The notes: generated from the sequence alone by a model not told the origin. Numbered from the stretch's first letter, positions 53,359 to 63,153 are shown. The stretch: 64,000 nt of DNA from Streptomyces sp. SDr-06 (GCF_003324565.1 NZ_QOLA01000010.1:62001-126000), one strand, 5' to 3'. Program-made: numbers and translations.

Positions 53359-56300
53359 GTGACGTTCTCTCCAAGAACGCGTACGTCTTGGGCGGTCCTG
53401 ACCGCCGGGGCGGCGCTGGTGGGCCTCATACAGGCCACCGCCTGGGCCCAGGAGCCCTCCCCACCATCCGCAGCGGCGGCGGCCGAGGATGCGCGGACAC
53501 AGATACCGGCGAAGTCCCGGGATTCCATACTGGGCAAAGGCTGGAAGACATCGCAGGACCGGGCCTGGACCACCAGTGGTGACGGTTCAGGCTTCCACAT
53601 CCTGACGGCCGACAAACGCGACGGGTACGCCTGGCACACCGCTGCCACCCTGTCCGAGCCGGGCTTCGACGTCGATACCTGGATCGGCAACGCCTGTGTG
53701 ACCGGCTCAGGCAGGCGGGCGGTGGTGGCCTATGCGCCGCGGACCTTCACCAACAAGCCCGAACTCATGGCTCGCGGCGCGTTCACCGCAGTCGTCGATC
53801 TGGACACCGGCCGGGTGACCAAACTGAACCGCCAGGCCTCTTTGGCCTACTTCTCCCCCGGCTGCGGCACCGATGAGAGCGCCGTCCTCACCCAGTCCGG
53901 CGGCGAGGACAAGAACACCACGCGGCTGCTCAAGGTGAACGCCGCCACCGCCTCTCTGGGCAAGCCGCTGGAGGTCGCCGGCCAGGTCACCTCCGCCGTC
54001 CCGGTGAACGGCGCGATCGTTGCGGCCGACGCCAACCGGCTGGTGCGCATCACCGATGACGGCCGACGAACGCAGCTCGTCCGGACCCAGCGCATACCCT
54101 TCCTTCTCAAGCCGGACACAGACGGCGGCGTGGTCTACATGGACCGCTCCGGCGCGAGCGGCGACACCGGTGAGGTGCGGCGCCTCGCCCAGGCCGCTGG
54201 GCCCGTACTGAACCGTGGCCTGTCGAGCCCCCTCAACAGCCCGCTCGGCGGCCCATCAAGCGCGACGGTGCCCGCGCAGGCCCAGTCCAGCCTTCTGGCC
54301 ACCGGTCCGCTCACGTCCATGGATCTCACCTCCAGCGCGGCGGGTCGCGTCTACATCACCGGGGCCGCCAAGGCCACGGCCCCGCTGCCCCCTTCCGTGG
54401 AACTGCGCCCGCAGGCTCCGGTGGAGTCCGTCGCCACCACCCGCGGTGAGTCGATGGTGACCCGCACCACATGGGCCGACGGAAACGCGATGGCCACCAA
54501 CGCCGCGGAGCGGCCTGCCGCCATCACGCTGGCGCCCGTTGCCGCTCACGAGACCTACGCCTTCACGGTTGCTCCCTCGGCCCGGGTGCTGGAGCACTCC
54601 GGGACGGGAGCCGAGCGGTCGCCCGCCCTGGCCGCGCCGGCCGCACCGAAGGCGGCTGCGGGCAACAAGCCCGCAGCCGGGGCGCGTTCACTGGCGGGGC
54701 CACCCGCCGAAGGGACGGACACCCGGTATTGCGCCGTGGCCCGTAATGACCCGAACAAGCAGGCCATGCAGCCCAAGCCGCGCCAGGTGGAGTGGGCGGT
54801 GGACCAGGCCATCACCGGAAACCTGAACAAGTTCATCTCCCGCCCGGCGAACTGGAAGAACCTGGGGATGGCGGCCTACCAGCCGCAGTTCCTCTTCCCG
54901 CTGCACGATCTCGACGGGGGTGGCCGTGTGCCTGCGCAGGTGATGCTCGGCATCACCGCGCAGGAGTCGAACATGTGGCAGGCGTCCCGCGTCGCGGTGC
55001 CGGGTGTCACCGCCAACCCGCTCGTCGGGAACTTCTACGGTGTCCAGACCGCCTCCAGTGGTCAGCAGCCCGACCCGTGGGCGATCAACTGGAAGGAGGC
55101 GGACTGCGGTTACGGCATCACGCAGGTCACCGACGGAATGAGGCTCGCCGGCAAGGAGAAGCCGAACGAGACGGCGATGAGTGTGACCCGCCAGGAGGCG
55201 GTGGCGCTCGACTACACGGCCAATATCGCCGCCGGGGTCAACATCCTCATCGACAAGTGGAACGACACCCGGCGCGGAGGGTTGGTCATCAACAACGGTG
55301 ACCCCAAATACTTGGAGAACTGGTTCTTCGCGCTCTGGTCCTACAACACCGGGTTCTATCCCAAGGACAAGGCCGCCCAGAACCACGGCGTGTGGGGGGT
55401 CGGCTTCACCAACAACCCCGCCAACCCGATCTGGAAGGCCAACCGGCGGCCGTTCCTGCAGGCCGCGGGTGGCGGCGACAACTACGCTGACGCGGCGCAC
55501 CCGCAGGACTGGCCCTACCAGGAGAAGGTACTGGGATGGGCTGCCCGGCCGCTGTCGGCCCTCGAGTCGCCCGGGACCATGGTGGCGGGCTACCGGCAGG
55601 CGTGGTGGAACAACGACTACTACCGCACCATGGTCAAGCCTGCCGAGTCGCTGTTCTGCACGGCGGCCAACGAGTGCGACCCGAGCAAGATCGGTGACAA
55701 TGACCGCAACGTGCCGGGATTCGGCGCTTGCAACCGCCAGGATCTTTACTGCTTCTGGAACCAGCCGGTGACGTGGAAGAACTGCGCCAACGGCGAGTGC
55801 GGCAACGAAACCCTGCGCTTCAACAACACCCTTCCCGAAGAGCCCGACGGCACGGCCTACCCGCCGAACTGCGCGACCACGGGCCTGCCCGCAGGGGCGC
55901 TGATCGTCGACGACGTACCCAACGCGACACCCGTCCACCGGCCCAACTGCACGCCACCGGCCACCACAGGGTCGTTCGACTTCGACTTCGCTACCGAGTC
56001 CTCGCGGATGGACCTGCACCAGCTCGGGGCCGGCTTCGCCAGCCACTTCTGGTTCACCCACACCCGCAAGAACGACGCCACCGGCACCCGGATGCAGGTC
56101 ACCGGCACCTGGAGCCTGGGCCGCACCATCCCTGAGGGGCAGGCCAAGGTCCTCGTTCACCTGCCCGACCACGGAGCACAGACCGCGCAAGCCACCTACC
56201 AAATCATCACGACCGACGGCGTCCAGACCAAGACCGTGAACCAGAAGGGCAGCGCCAACCGCTGGGTGGAACTGGGCACCTACCGCTTCAAAGACACCGT

Positions 56301-57885
56301 GCCTCAGGTGAAGCTCACCAACATCACGGCGGACGGCACCGGGGATCAGGACATCGCCTACGACGCCGTCGCGTTCGTTCCAGGACGCTTCACCGGCGTG
56401 GACATCACCCTGACCGAAGTCGACCCGAACGCGCCGAACGTCGACTGGGCCAGTATCAACGGGCCCGCCTCCATGACCCCGCCGACAGGCGAAATTATCT
56501 CGCCCACTCAGCAAGGCACCTCGGCACTTCGATCGGCCCTTCCCCGTCTGGACTCCGCCGACCACCGCCCCGCGGCGGCGGCACCCCCAGCGGCGAAGGA
56601 CGACTGCGGCGCGCCCAACGCCCGTGGCATCAGGGGCTGTCTGCGGGCCCTGCCGCAGCCGGTCAAGCCGGCTGGCCCCCTGGCAATGAAGCGGTCGGCG
56701 GCAGCGGGCGCGACCGGTGACCTCGTCTCCTGGTGTGTGCCCGGCACCAACCAGTTCACCCGGTTCGAGGCCTGCATGCACATGCAGTTCCAGTACATCG
56801 GTGAGCGCATCTACCCGAACAAACCGCCGGAGGTGATCGGAAGCGCCGATTTCGACGTCAACTGGCAACTCCAACTGAATCAGAAGTCGGGCTCCTTCAA
56901 GCAGCAGATGTCCGTGCGGGCCACACGTATCGACACCGCCCTGGGCGGCGTCAGTCTGACCACTCGCTTCCACTGCTTCGAACCCCACGTCGACTGTGTT
57001 GACCAGCCCGTGCAGTGGCAGGGCGCGCAGGAATGGGCCCTCGGGGACAGCCACACTGCCACCGCCACCAAGGAGAACGCCTGGACCAATCCGGCCAGCG
57101 GAGCCAACGGCGCTCCCGCCCCCGGATGGGACCCCATCAACTTCACCTGGGCCTTCATCGGCAGCTCCCCCACCGCCTCCACGCCGACCCGCGGCCTGCG
57201 CGTGATGGACGACGATGCGCTGTTCCAGTGCGACAACTTCGCCATCAACAACACCGTCGGCTGCTCCTTCGGTGCGTACGTACCCACCTACCAGTTCAAC
57301 TCCAAGAAGTACCCGGCCGCAGCCGCACACGCCTGGCTGGTGCAGAACGTGCTGCCCTCCCACCTGGGCAGCAAGACCAACCCCATGCACTTCCTGCCCA
57401 ACAAGAAGAACAAGTGGGGACGCGACACCGATGACAACCGCAAGGTGATCTGCCCCGACAATTGGCCTCGCCATCCCGACGTGGACACTCTCATGGCACC
57501 GGAGCTCACCACCTCGACCAACCCCGACAGCCGCTCCTGTGACGAGTTCGCCTTCGCTGGAACGTATGAGTCCGGCGGAATGCCGCGCGCCATGAACGGC
57601 CGCAATGAGGTGGAGTCGGGCGGCCAGTGCCTGCAGACTGTGGCCAGGCGGGTCGGCGGTGTCCCCATGCTGCAGGAGGACGAACGCTCCGCGCTCCCCA
57701 CCTTCCAGGAGGCCTGCGGGCGGTCGTCGATGTCGGGCTACGTCAACAGCGGTTCGATGAACCGCATGGGTGGCTTCGCCCAGTATTTCCGGCTTCTCGA
57801 CTCCGACACGTACTACGTGAGCGTCCCGGGATTCCAGAACTGCCCCACGCAGGGGCCGTTGATCCAGTGCAAGATGACGCCGTGA
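53359..57885 (+). CDS. Large secreted multidomain protein: lysozyme-like, golvesin-like and NucA/NucB-type nuclease modules
   Basis: A 1508-residue exported protein. Residues 1-30 are a signal (SWAVLTAGAALVGLIQATAWA). About 60-430 look like a beta-propeller or other repeated-sheet region. About 480-720 resemble a lytic-transglycosylase/lysozyme fold: MLGITAQESNM with candidate catalytic Glu536 and DCGYGITQVTDGM. About 873-1015 match the golvesin C-terminal/galactose-binding-like domain (HFWFTHTRKND, DIAYDAVAFVPG). About 1280-1508 carry a NucA/NucB-type nuclease domain (ICPDNWPRHP, then SCDEFAFAGTYESGG at 1393). The combination suggests cutting of peptidoglycan followed by DNA. The GTG start is masked by a hairpin. 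A SUKH protein is encoded just downstream on the other strand. Confidence 0.82.
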   Translation: MTFSPRTRTSWAVLTAGAALVGLIQATAWAQEPSPPSAAAAAEDARTQIPAKSRDSILGKGWKTSQDRAWTTSGDGSGFHILTADKRDGYAWHTAATLSEPGFDVDTWIGNACVTGSGRRAVVAYAPRTFTNKPELMARGAFTAVVDLDTGRVTKLNRQASLAYFSPGCGTDESAVLTQSGGEDKNTTRLLKVNAATASLGKPLEVAGQVTSAVPVNGAIVAADANRLVRITDDGRRTQLVRTQRIPFLLKPDTDGGVVYMDRSGASGDTGEVRRLAQAAGPVLNRGLSSPLNSPLGGPSSATVPAQAQSSLLATGPLTSMDLTSSAAGRVYITGAAKATAPLPPSVELRPQAPVESVATTRGESMVTRTTWADGNAMATNAAERPAAITLAPVAAHETYAFTVAPSARVLEHSGTGAERSPALAAPAAPKAAAGNKPAAGARSLAGPPAEGTDTRYCAVARNDPNKQAMQPKPRQVEWAVDQAITGNLNKFISRPANWKNLGMAAYQPQFLFPLHDLDGGGRVPAQVMLGITAQESNMWQASRVAVPGVTANPLVGNFYGVQTASSGQQPDPWAINWKEADCGYGITQVTDGMRLAGKEKPNETAMSVTRQEAVALDYTANIAAGVNILIDKWNDTRRGGLVINNGDPKYLENWFFALWSYNTGFYPKDKAAQNHGVWGVGFTNNPANPIWKANRRPFLQAAGGGDNYADAAHPQDWPYQEKVLGWAARPLSALESPGTMVAGYRQAWWNNDYYRTMVKPAESLFCTAANECDPSKIGDNDRNVPGFGACNRQDLYCFWNQPVTWKNCANGECGNETLRFNNTLPEEPDGTAYPPNCATTGLPAGALIVDDVPNATPVHRPNCTPPATTGSFDFDFATESSRMDLHQLGAGFASHFWFTHTRKNDATGTRMQVTGTWSLGRTIPEGQAKVLVHLPDHGAQTAQATYQIITTDGVQTKTVNQKGSANRWVELGTYRFKDTVPQVKLTNITADGTGDQDIAYDAVAFVPGRFTGVDITLTEVDPNAPNVDWASINGPASMTPPTGEIISPTQQGTSALRSALPRLDSADHRPAAAAPPAAKDDCGAPNARGIRGCLRALPQPVKPAGPLAMKRSAAAGATGDLVSWCVPGTNQFTRFEACMHMQFQYIGERIYPNKPPEVIGSADFDVNWQLQLNQKSGSFKQQMSVRATRIDTALGGVSLTTRFHCFEPHVDCVDQPVQWQGAQEWALGDSHTATATKENAWTNPASGANGAPAPGWDPINFTWAFIGSSPTASTPTRGLRVMDDDALFQCDNFAINNTVGCSFGAYVPTYQFNSKKYPAAAAHAWLVQNVLPSHLGSKTNPMHFLPNKKNKWGRDTDDNRKVICPDNWPRHPDVDTLMAPELTTSTNPDSRSCDEFAFAGTYESGGMPRAMNGRNEVESGGQCLQTVARRVGGVPMLQEDERSALPTFQEACGRSSMSGYVNSGSMNRMGGFAQYFRLLDSDTYYVSVPGFQNCPTQGPLIQCKMTP

Positions 57886-57909
57886 CCCGTCCGGGCCGGT
57901 AAAACCAAG

Positions 57910-57936
57910 GGGGGTGCGCGGGCTGCGCACCCCCCG
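57910..57936. terminator. Bidirectional terminator
   Basis: GGGGGGTGCGC and GCGCACCCCCC form a perfect 11-bp stem around GGGCT, followed by GTTTCTTC. It lies between the large secreted protein and the converging SUKH gene. Confidence 0.78.
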
Positions 57937-57941
57937 TTTCT

Positions 57942-58541
57942 TCAGCGCTGCCAGACGAGAATGTCGTCCGTCACCTGCGGCAGCACTGGCCGCACTCCGA
58001 CGGCCGCACTCGGCGGCGGACTCCACGCCGCGACGGGCCGCACCTCCTCCAGCGCCCCGGCGGTGTCCGCCAAAAAGGCGCCCAACGAGGGCCACCAGCC
58101 CAGCTCACCGCCACTCTCGTCGAAGAAGGAACCGATGTGTCCCCTCCCGGGGCCCACTCGGGCATCGATGAACAGACAGTCCATGACACCTTCGGACTTC
58201 GTGGCGAAGGGCACCCACTCCGGGTGCCACCAGTACCCCGCAACTTCCTCATCGACCAGCCCATTCGCTGCCGTGCGAAAGGCAGCAATCTCCTGCACGC
58301 ACATGAGCCGGTTGCCATGCGGCAGGAACGCGGCACCCCGCGCATCCCGGTCGGCACCGTCATGGATCGCCAGCAACTGCGCAAGCTCGTCGGGCAGACC
58401 CGCGGCGCACTCGCGCCGCACGTTGCCCCATCTATCCCCCGCCCCGACAGGCCCCCGCAACGCCGCCGCACTGCGCGGAGCCATAACCTGCAGCCAGTCA
58501 ACGATGCGTGCCCACTCACGCGCGACATCGTGGTCAGCCAA
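57942..58541 (-). CDS. SMI1/KNR4 (SUKH) family protein, candidate immunity protein
   Basis: The 199-residue product has the SUKH pattern: AAGLPDELAQLLAIHDGADR (about 48-67), then LPHGNRLMCVQEIAAF, WHPEWVPFATKSEGVMDCLF with IDARVGPG following, and LGWWPSLGAFLADTAGALEE. There is no signal peptide, so it is cytoplasmic. SUKH proteins are commonly immunity proteins against polymorphic and nuclease toxins. Its place beside an exported nuclease fits that role, though the genes converge rather than share an operon. A TTG start at 58541 is chosen because GGGGGAGGGG lies directly upstream and no ATG fits. Confidence 0.78.
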   Translation of the reverse strand: MADHDVAREWARIVDWLQVMAPRSAAALRGPVGAGDRWGNVRRECAAGLPDELAQLLAIHDGADRDARGAAFLPHGNRLMCVQEIAAFRTAANGLVDEEVAGYWWHPEWVPFATKSEGVMDCLFIDARVGPGRGHIGSFFDESGGELGWWPSLGAFLADTAGALEEVRPVAAWSPPPSAAVGVRPVLPQVTDDILVWQR

Positions 58542-58617
58542 GACCCCTCCCCCATAGCAAAAAGACCTGCCCTCCACCCTAAGGGCTTCGTCTTCCACCC
58601 TGCCGGAGACGACCCAC

Positions 58618-59214
58618 GTGCCCAGGACCGGCCCACCCCCCTGGATGCCCAGTTGATCAGCCAGCTGGTTGACCGGGCCCAGTCCGACGGGATCAAGCTG
58701 ACCGGCGAGGGCGGGCTGCTGCAGCTGACGAAGAGGATCCTGGAGTCCGCCTTGGAGGGCGAGATCACTGCTCGTCCCGGCCATGAGAAGCACGAGAAGA
58801 CGGCCTCGGGCAACACGCGCAACGGCATCCGCTCCAAGACGGTGGTGACTGAGGTGGGCCCGGTCCGACCCGATGCTCCCCGTGACCGGGAGGGCTCGAG
58901 CCTCAGATCGTGAAGCAGCGTCAGCGGCGGCTGACCGGGGTCGACGAGACGGTGCTGGCGTTGTCGGCCCGCGGCCTGACCCATGGTGAGAACTCCGCCC
59001 ATCTGGCCGAGGTCTACGGCGCCGAGGTCTCCAAGACCACGATCTCCACGATCACCGACAAGGTGCTCACGGGCATGCACGAATGGCAGAACCGTCCTCT
59101 CGACTCGGTCTGTCCGGTCTCGTCCACATGGCCGTCATGAGCCTCGACCCGACCAGGCAGGGACGCAAGCGCTGGTCGCAGCCATGGAAAGCCGCCTTGA
59201 GTGCCACGTGATCC
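58618..59214 (+). mobile_element. IS256-family transposase remnant with internal deletion
   Basis: The N-terminal part (GLLQLTKRILESALEGEITA, then HEKTASGNTRNG) lies in one frame up to 58913; RQRRLTGVDETVLALSARGL and HLAEVYGAEVSKTTISTITD follow in a second frame to about 59110. After EWQNRPLDSV the catalytic core is missing and SLDPTRQGRKRWSQPWKAAL, resembling the C-terminal end of the family, follows in a third frame. Frameshifts plus loss of the DDE core make it inactive. Confidence 0.78.
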
Positions 59215-59878
59215 ACCGCGCACCTGGCGGTGCTTGGCGGGATCGAGGTCACGGAGCATCGCGACGTGATGACCGTGGGGGTGATCGTCGGGTTCGCAAG
59301 CCACGCGGTCGGGGGCGGCATCGGCACCGGGGACAGAGGGGCGGAATAGGCCCGCCGAACTCACTTGAATGAGGTGGGACTTGGACGGCCGGGAGGGCGG
59401 GCAGCTGTGGTGCCGGATCAGCCCCACCTGTTCCCCTTCGGCAAGACCATCCACTGGCAAGCCTCTGGCTGGGCCCAGAAAACCGCGAGGCCGGCTGGGC
59501 CAGCTTGGCCCCGCCCCCGGGCCGAAGACCGCGCCGGGCAGCCAGGAGGAGGCAGAATCCGGTGATGTGGGCCGTCCGCACCGAACGTTCGCAGCGTCGG
59601 CGGCCACCGACGACCCTGTAACGGCTTGCGAGGACCCGCGATGGCCTTCCCCTTTCTTTCATCTCGCCGGCCAGCCGCTCGGCCGCGAGGTCGGTGTCGT
59701 GGAGGTAGTTCTGGCGGCGGTAGAAGAAGTCGCGGTGATATCTACCGTCGCTTCAAGGGATCCGCACCCAGCTTGTCCACGGGCGATGACCGGGGCCCAC
59801 CCTTCGCTCCGTATGCAGCAGGGGAGATTGGGCCGCGGGCACCGGTCCTGAGGCCGGGCTCGGGACAAAGGCGCGGAA
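59215..59878. other. Gene-poor stretch with decayed sequence
   Basis: No intact gene is supported. A plus-strand piece at 59269-59349 and a minus-strand piece at about 59650-59740 (HRDFFYRRQNYLHDTDLAAE) look like fragments of coding sequence with no recognised family. The rest is consistent with insertion-sequence debris. Confidence 0.45.
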
Positions 59879-59917
59879 GGCCCCGCACGGGACCGGTAGG
59901 CCGGCACGTGCGGGGCC
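59879..59917. terminator. Terminator after the toxin-like gene
   Basis: GGCCCCGCACG (59879-59889) and CGTGCGGGGCC (59907-59917) form a perfect 11-bp stem 20 bp beyond the stop of the minus-strand gene that ends at 59939. Confidence 0.7.
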
Positions 59918-59938
59918 GCGCTCACGGAGCGGGGGCGG

Positions 59939-61216
59939 TCAGACTCCGGTCAGGGCGTAGGTACCCGTGCCGTCCTGCCTGCCGCTGGAGTACTGGCGGA
60001 TCAACTCGCCGTCCGCGTAGCGGTCGTGGCCCATCATGGAGCCGGTGTACTTGTTCTGCAGACCAATCTTCGAGCTGCCGGGTACGTCGCGGTAGATGTA
60101 GAAACGCTGGAGGTCGTCCTCCCCGCAGTTGGCCGTAGTCAGGTAGGCCTGCTCCTGGTTGGCGATGTCCGCCGGGATGGTCGCGCATCCCCCGTTGCCC
60201 CAGTTCCACAGGGATGCCTCGATGACGCCGTTGTTCTCCGTCACGTTGCACAGGCGCCAGTTGTCCAGGTGGGCGCTGAAGAAGCTGGATTCGCGCAGGC
60301 GGATGCCGTCGTTGGCCAGGAGCGGTGCGCTCCAGTTCAGCACCTTGCCGGGGACGTCGATCCGGTAGACGGCGGGCTGGCAGTTCAGGGCGGCGAACGG
60401 GGCGGGCTTGGCCGCCTGGGTGGCCTTCATACTCTGGACGGCCTTAGCTGCGTTGTCGGCGTCGCGCTTGGCCTGCTCGGCCTTGGCTGAGGGGACGGGA
60501 CCTGCCAGGTGCTTCGCGGTGGCGGCGGGTGAGCCGCAGTCCAACAAGCCCTGGGCCTTGGCCATCATGCTGTTGGCGGGAACCTTGTCCTGACAGCGCA
60601 CCGCGCCTTCTTCGAGAGTGGTGAAGGTGGTGTAGCTGCCGGTGTCGGGGCCCTCGGTCCACTTCAGGCCGCCCGCATCCGAACGGTTGCAGTTGAGGCT
60701 GCCGTAGGTGCCGGTGACCTTCTTCGTCCCCTCGTACAGGCCGTAGTAGCCGGGCTGGCGGAAGTTCCACGAGATCGACTGGGAGGTGCTGGATGTGTGG
60801 GTGTAGTTGACCTGGACGTTCAGGCCCAGGCTTGCGCCGACGGAGCCGAGGGCCTCGACGGCGAAGCTGCCCTGGACGGTGCCGTTGAGGCCGACGGAGA
60901 CGGAGATGGTCTCCGTGGTGTTCGTGTTGACGCTCTGGGTGCCGGTCGAACCTTCGGTGACGTACCAGCCCTTGAAGTGCGTGATGGTGGGAGCGACTTC
61001 GGCGCTCTTGATGATTGGGTGGCGGGTCCCGAGGTCGGCGGAGGTGCAGGCGTCGCCGAGCTTCGGCTTGTCGGCGGTTGTGGCGGGTTTCGGATGCCCT
61101 GCCGCAGCGGCGGGGCCGGCCACGGCAGTTATGGCGGCCAGCGTCGATGCGGCGGTTACGGTGAGGGCGACCAGCCCTCTGGCCCAGCGGCCGGAAGATC
61201 TCAAGTGGCTCATCAT
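59939..61216 (-). CDS. Secreted protein, possible aerolysin-like pore former with lectin-like end
   Basis: The 425-residue protein has a Sec signal (RSSGRWARGLVALTVTAAST ... AAAA, to about residue 39). About 85-165 alternate Ser/Thr with small or hydrophobic residues (TNTTETISVSVGLNGTVQGS, VQVNYTHTSSTSQSISWNFR, YEGTKKVTGTYGS), the pattern of the stem and insertion loop of aerolysin/ETX-MTX2 toxins. A helical Ala/Lys linker (about 240-265) leads to a C-terminal region (about 275-425) with Trp and Gly positions like a beta-trefoil (WRLCNVTENN, SLWNWGNGGC). The toxin reading is inference from pattern; it could be a structural or adhesive protein. It stands between IS debris and a nuclease gene. 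Confidence 0.7.
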   Translation of the reverse strand: MMSHLRSSGRWARGLVALTVTAASTLAAITAVAGPAAAAGHPKPATTADKPKLGDACTSADLGTRHPIIKSAEVAPTITHFKGWYVTEGSTGTQSVNTNTTETISVSVGLNGTVQGSFAVEALGSVGASLGLNVQVNYTHTSSTSQSISWNFRQPGYYGLYEGTKKVTGTYGSLNCNRSDAGGLKWTEGPDTGSYTTFTTLEEGAVRCQDKVPANSMMAKAQGLLDCGSPAATAKHLAGPVPSAKAEQAKRDADNAAKAVQSMKATQAAKPAPFAALNCQPAVYRIDVPGKVLNWSAPLLANDGIRLRESSFFSAHLDNWRLCNVTENNGVIEASLWNWGNGGCATIPADIANQEQAYLTTANCGEDDLQRFYIYRDVPGSSKIGLQNKYTGSMMGHDRYADGELIRQYSSGRQDGTGTYALTGV

Positions 61217-61842
61217 GCCCTTCCCTGGCCGGGCGTCATGTCGACCCCAAGCCGGAGCTCTGCCAGTTATGTGGTGGGGACCGGTGGTCGATCAATGCGA
61301 ATTTAGCGTCGGCAGCGACACAGTGGCGACGACGGAACCAGCCGGTCCGAGGCGAAATCCATGACCCTTCATGGGCTGTAAGGAAGCCTTGACCTGCCCC
61401 CGGTTCATCAAGATTTCATCGACAGAACTAAGATCCCCCACCGGCGCCGCAAAAATGGGCTGTTTCAGTCGTGATTCCGCTGCTGTCACCTCGCCGCCGG
61501 TGACCTCCGGACCAGCCTCTCAACATCCGCCAGCGCAACCGACTGCCACCAAGGCATCACGATATTCGGCCAACTTGCCCATTCTGAAACCGATGACCTT
61601 CGCCGACCGTGGCGCCTTGAATGTTTGCGCGCCAGCGTGAGCGGCCCTATGAACGATGGGGCGCAGACAAAGTCGGCACAGCAGAGGGGAATTCAGCGGA
61701 TCGAGCCAGACGGTGTCTGGCGGTGATCCGGAAGCAGGAACGCCGGTCCCGACGACCGGCCCGGCAGCGTCTGCATGAGTCTCGAGCGCTCCAGCACGGG
61801 CACGAAATCCCGGCCAATCGGAAACCTCAGGAGAAAACGAAC
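61217..61842. other. 626-bp divergent intergenic region
   Basis: It separates the toxin-like gene from the NucA/NucB gene. The sequence is less GC-rich than average, particularly 61290-61450, as expected for promoters of both genes. A TTGACC at 61387-61392 could be a -35 element. No frame has a convincing start or family. Confidence 0.45.
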
Positions 61843-63153
61843 ATGCCCTTACCACGTTTACATCGCCACCACGAACACGTCAGACGAGGCATGGCGGCGA
61901 TAGCCTCGCTCGCCGTCACCGCCGCCCTGCTCGCCGCGGGCGCCTCCCCGGCCACAGGCGCGCCGACCGCTCCCCGGGGGTACGGAAATTGCAAGGTTGT
62001 CCCCGCCGGATCGGATCTGCACAAGCGTGGTGCGGCCTGGTCCTGCTTCGGTCCCGATTCTGACCGCCGGGCCCCCGACATCGCGCCGACCGCTCGGGAC
62101 ATTGCCCGAGCCCCCGCAGACGGTGCGAATGCGGTCAAACTATGCCTCGCGCACTCTAGTGAACGTGTCGTCTCCGACCGTCACGCGTACTGCGCGCGGA
62201 TGTTCCTCAGAGAAATTCTCCTCGACAGGGACAACGTTGAGATCGGCGTTGGCCACGTCAGCGTTCTCGCCGTGGGCCTGCTCGACTCCTACGCGGGGAA
62301 ATGGACCGATCACATCATCGTTGTCCCCGGCGATATGACCGGCAGGGTGACCGGTGTGGAGGTGTCCGTGGATTCTGCGTGCAGCGGCATGTGCAGTGTG
62401 CAGGGACCGGCCTGGGGTGGCGGATACGCGACCGTGGAGAAGGGCGGAGGAAACGAGGAGGGCGCCATCAATTATGTGTCTAGCGTCGCCGCCAATACGG
62501 ACATCTCCTACATCAACGTCACCTATACCGTGAGTGGCGCCGCCGTCGGCGGGGTCGGCATCGCCGGGTACGACACCGCGATCTACGACGGCCCCCAGGT
62601 GCGCTGTGACGCGACGATCGGCGACACCAAACCTGTACCCGGCTGTATCGTCTTCGCCGGGCACACGCCCAACGTGACGTTTTCCAGGGCGAAATACCGG
62701 GGGGCGGCCGTCGCCTACGAGTGGGCGCAGAAGAATCTCACGGGTCAATACGGCACCCCCGGCCATCTGCTGTCGCGGTATGTCGACCCGGATGACCCGG
62801 ATGCCGAAAAGAGGCGTGGCGTGACCTGTGACCGTGGGCCGTACAAATTCCCCCGGGGCGCCACCGGTATCCTCAACGACTCTTGTGACGAGTACCCCTT
62901 CGCCCGGTCCTCGGAGGGAGGGAACCCCGGCGACCAGTGTGTGGACATCACCCCGCGCCCCGTCGGCGGCGTATGGGACGTCTCCGGCGTCACCGTCGAC
63001 CGGGGCACCGGCGTGAGCCCGTACAACGCGCCCTGCATCCGGGCTCATGTCGACAACAAGGACAACACCGCTGCGGGCGGCGAGCTGGGGCGGGCGGTGC
63101 AGTCCGACCGCATCCTCAACAGCGAGTGGTATGAAGTGATCATCGTCCCGTAG
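61843..63153 (+). CDS. Secreted NucA/NucB-type deoxyribonuclease domain protein
   Basis: A 436-residue protein with a long signal (RHHEHVRRGMAAIASLAVTA then ALLAAG, cleaved near residue 43). Residues 60-240 form a beta-rich domain (VEIGVGHVSVLAVGLLD, DHIIVVPGD, VTGVEVSVDSACSG). From about 256 (RCDATIGD) a NucA/NucB-type module follows: YEWAQKNLTGQYGTPGHLLS, TCDRGPYKF, SCDEYPFARSSEGGNPGDQC. The same order of blocks ends the 1508-residue protein. AGGAG lies nine bases before the ATG. It would be a secreted DNase; a role in competition or nutrient release is inferred. Confidence 0.84.
   Translation: MPLPRLHRHHEHVRRGMAAIASLAVTAALLAAGASPATGAPTAPRGYGNCKVVPAGSDLHKRGAAWSCFGPDSDRRAPDIAPTARDIARAPADGANAVKLCLAHSSERVVSDRHAYCARMFLREILLDRDNVEIGVGHVSVLAVGLLDSYAGKWTDHIIVVPGDMTGRVTGVEVSVDSACSGMCSVQGPAWGGGYATVEKGGGNEEGAINYVSSVAANTDISYINVTYTVSGAAVGGVGIAGYDTAIYDGPQVRCDATIGDTKPVPGCIVFAGHTPNVTFSRAKYRGAAVAYEWAQKNLTGQYGTPGHLLSRYVDPDDPDAEKRRGVTCDRGPYKFPRGATGILNDSCDEYPFARSSEGGNPGDQCVDITPRPVGGVWDVSGVTVDRGTGVSPYNAPCIRAHVDNKDNTAAGGELGRAVQSDRILNSEWYEVIIVP

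Noticed and set aside
54688..58095. A 1135-codon minus-strand frame across the large secreted gene
   Set aside because: Antisense shadow: Gly/Val/Arg/Leu-rich with no domains, while the plus strand has signal peptide and modules.
59269..59349. A short hydrophobic plus-strand frame after the IS256 remnant
   Set aside because: Only 26 codons, no ribosome-binding site, and it lies in insertion-sequence debris.
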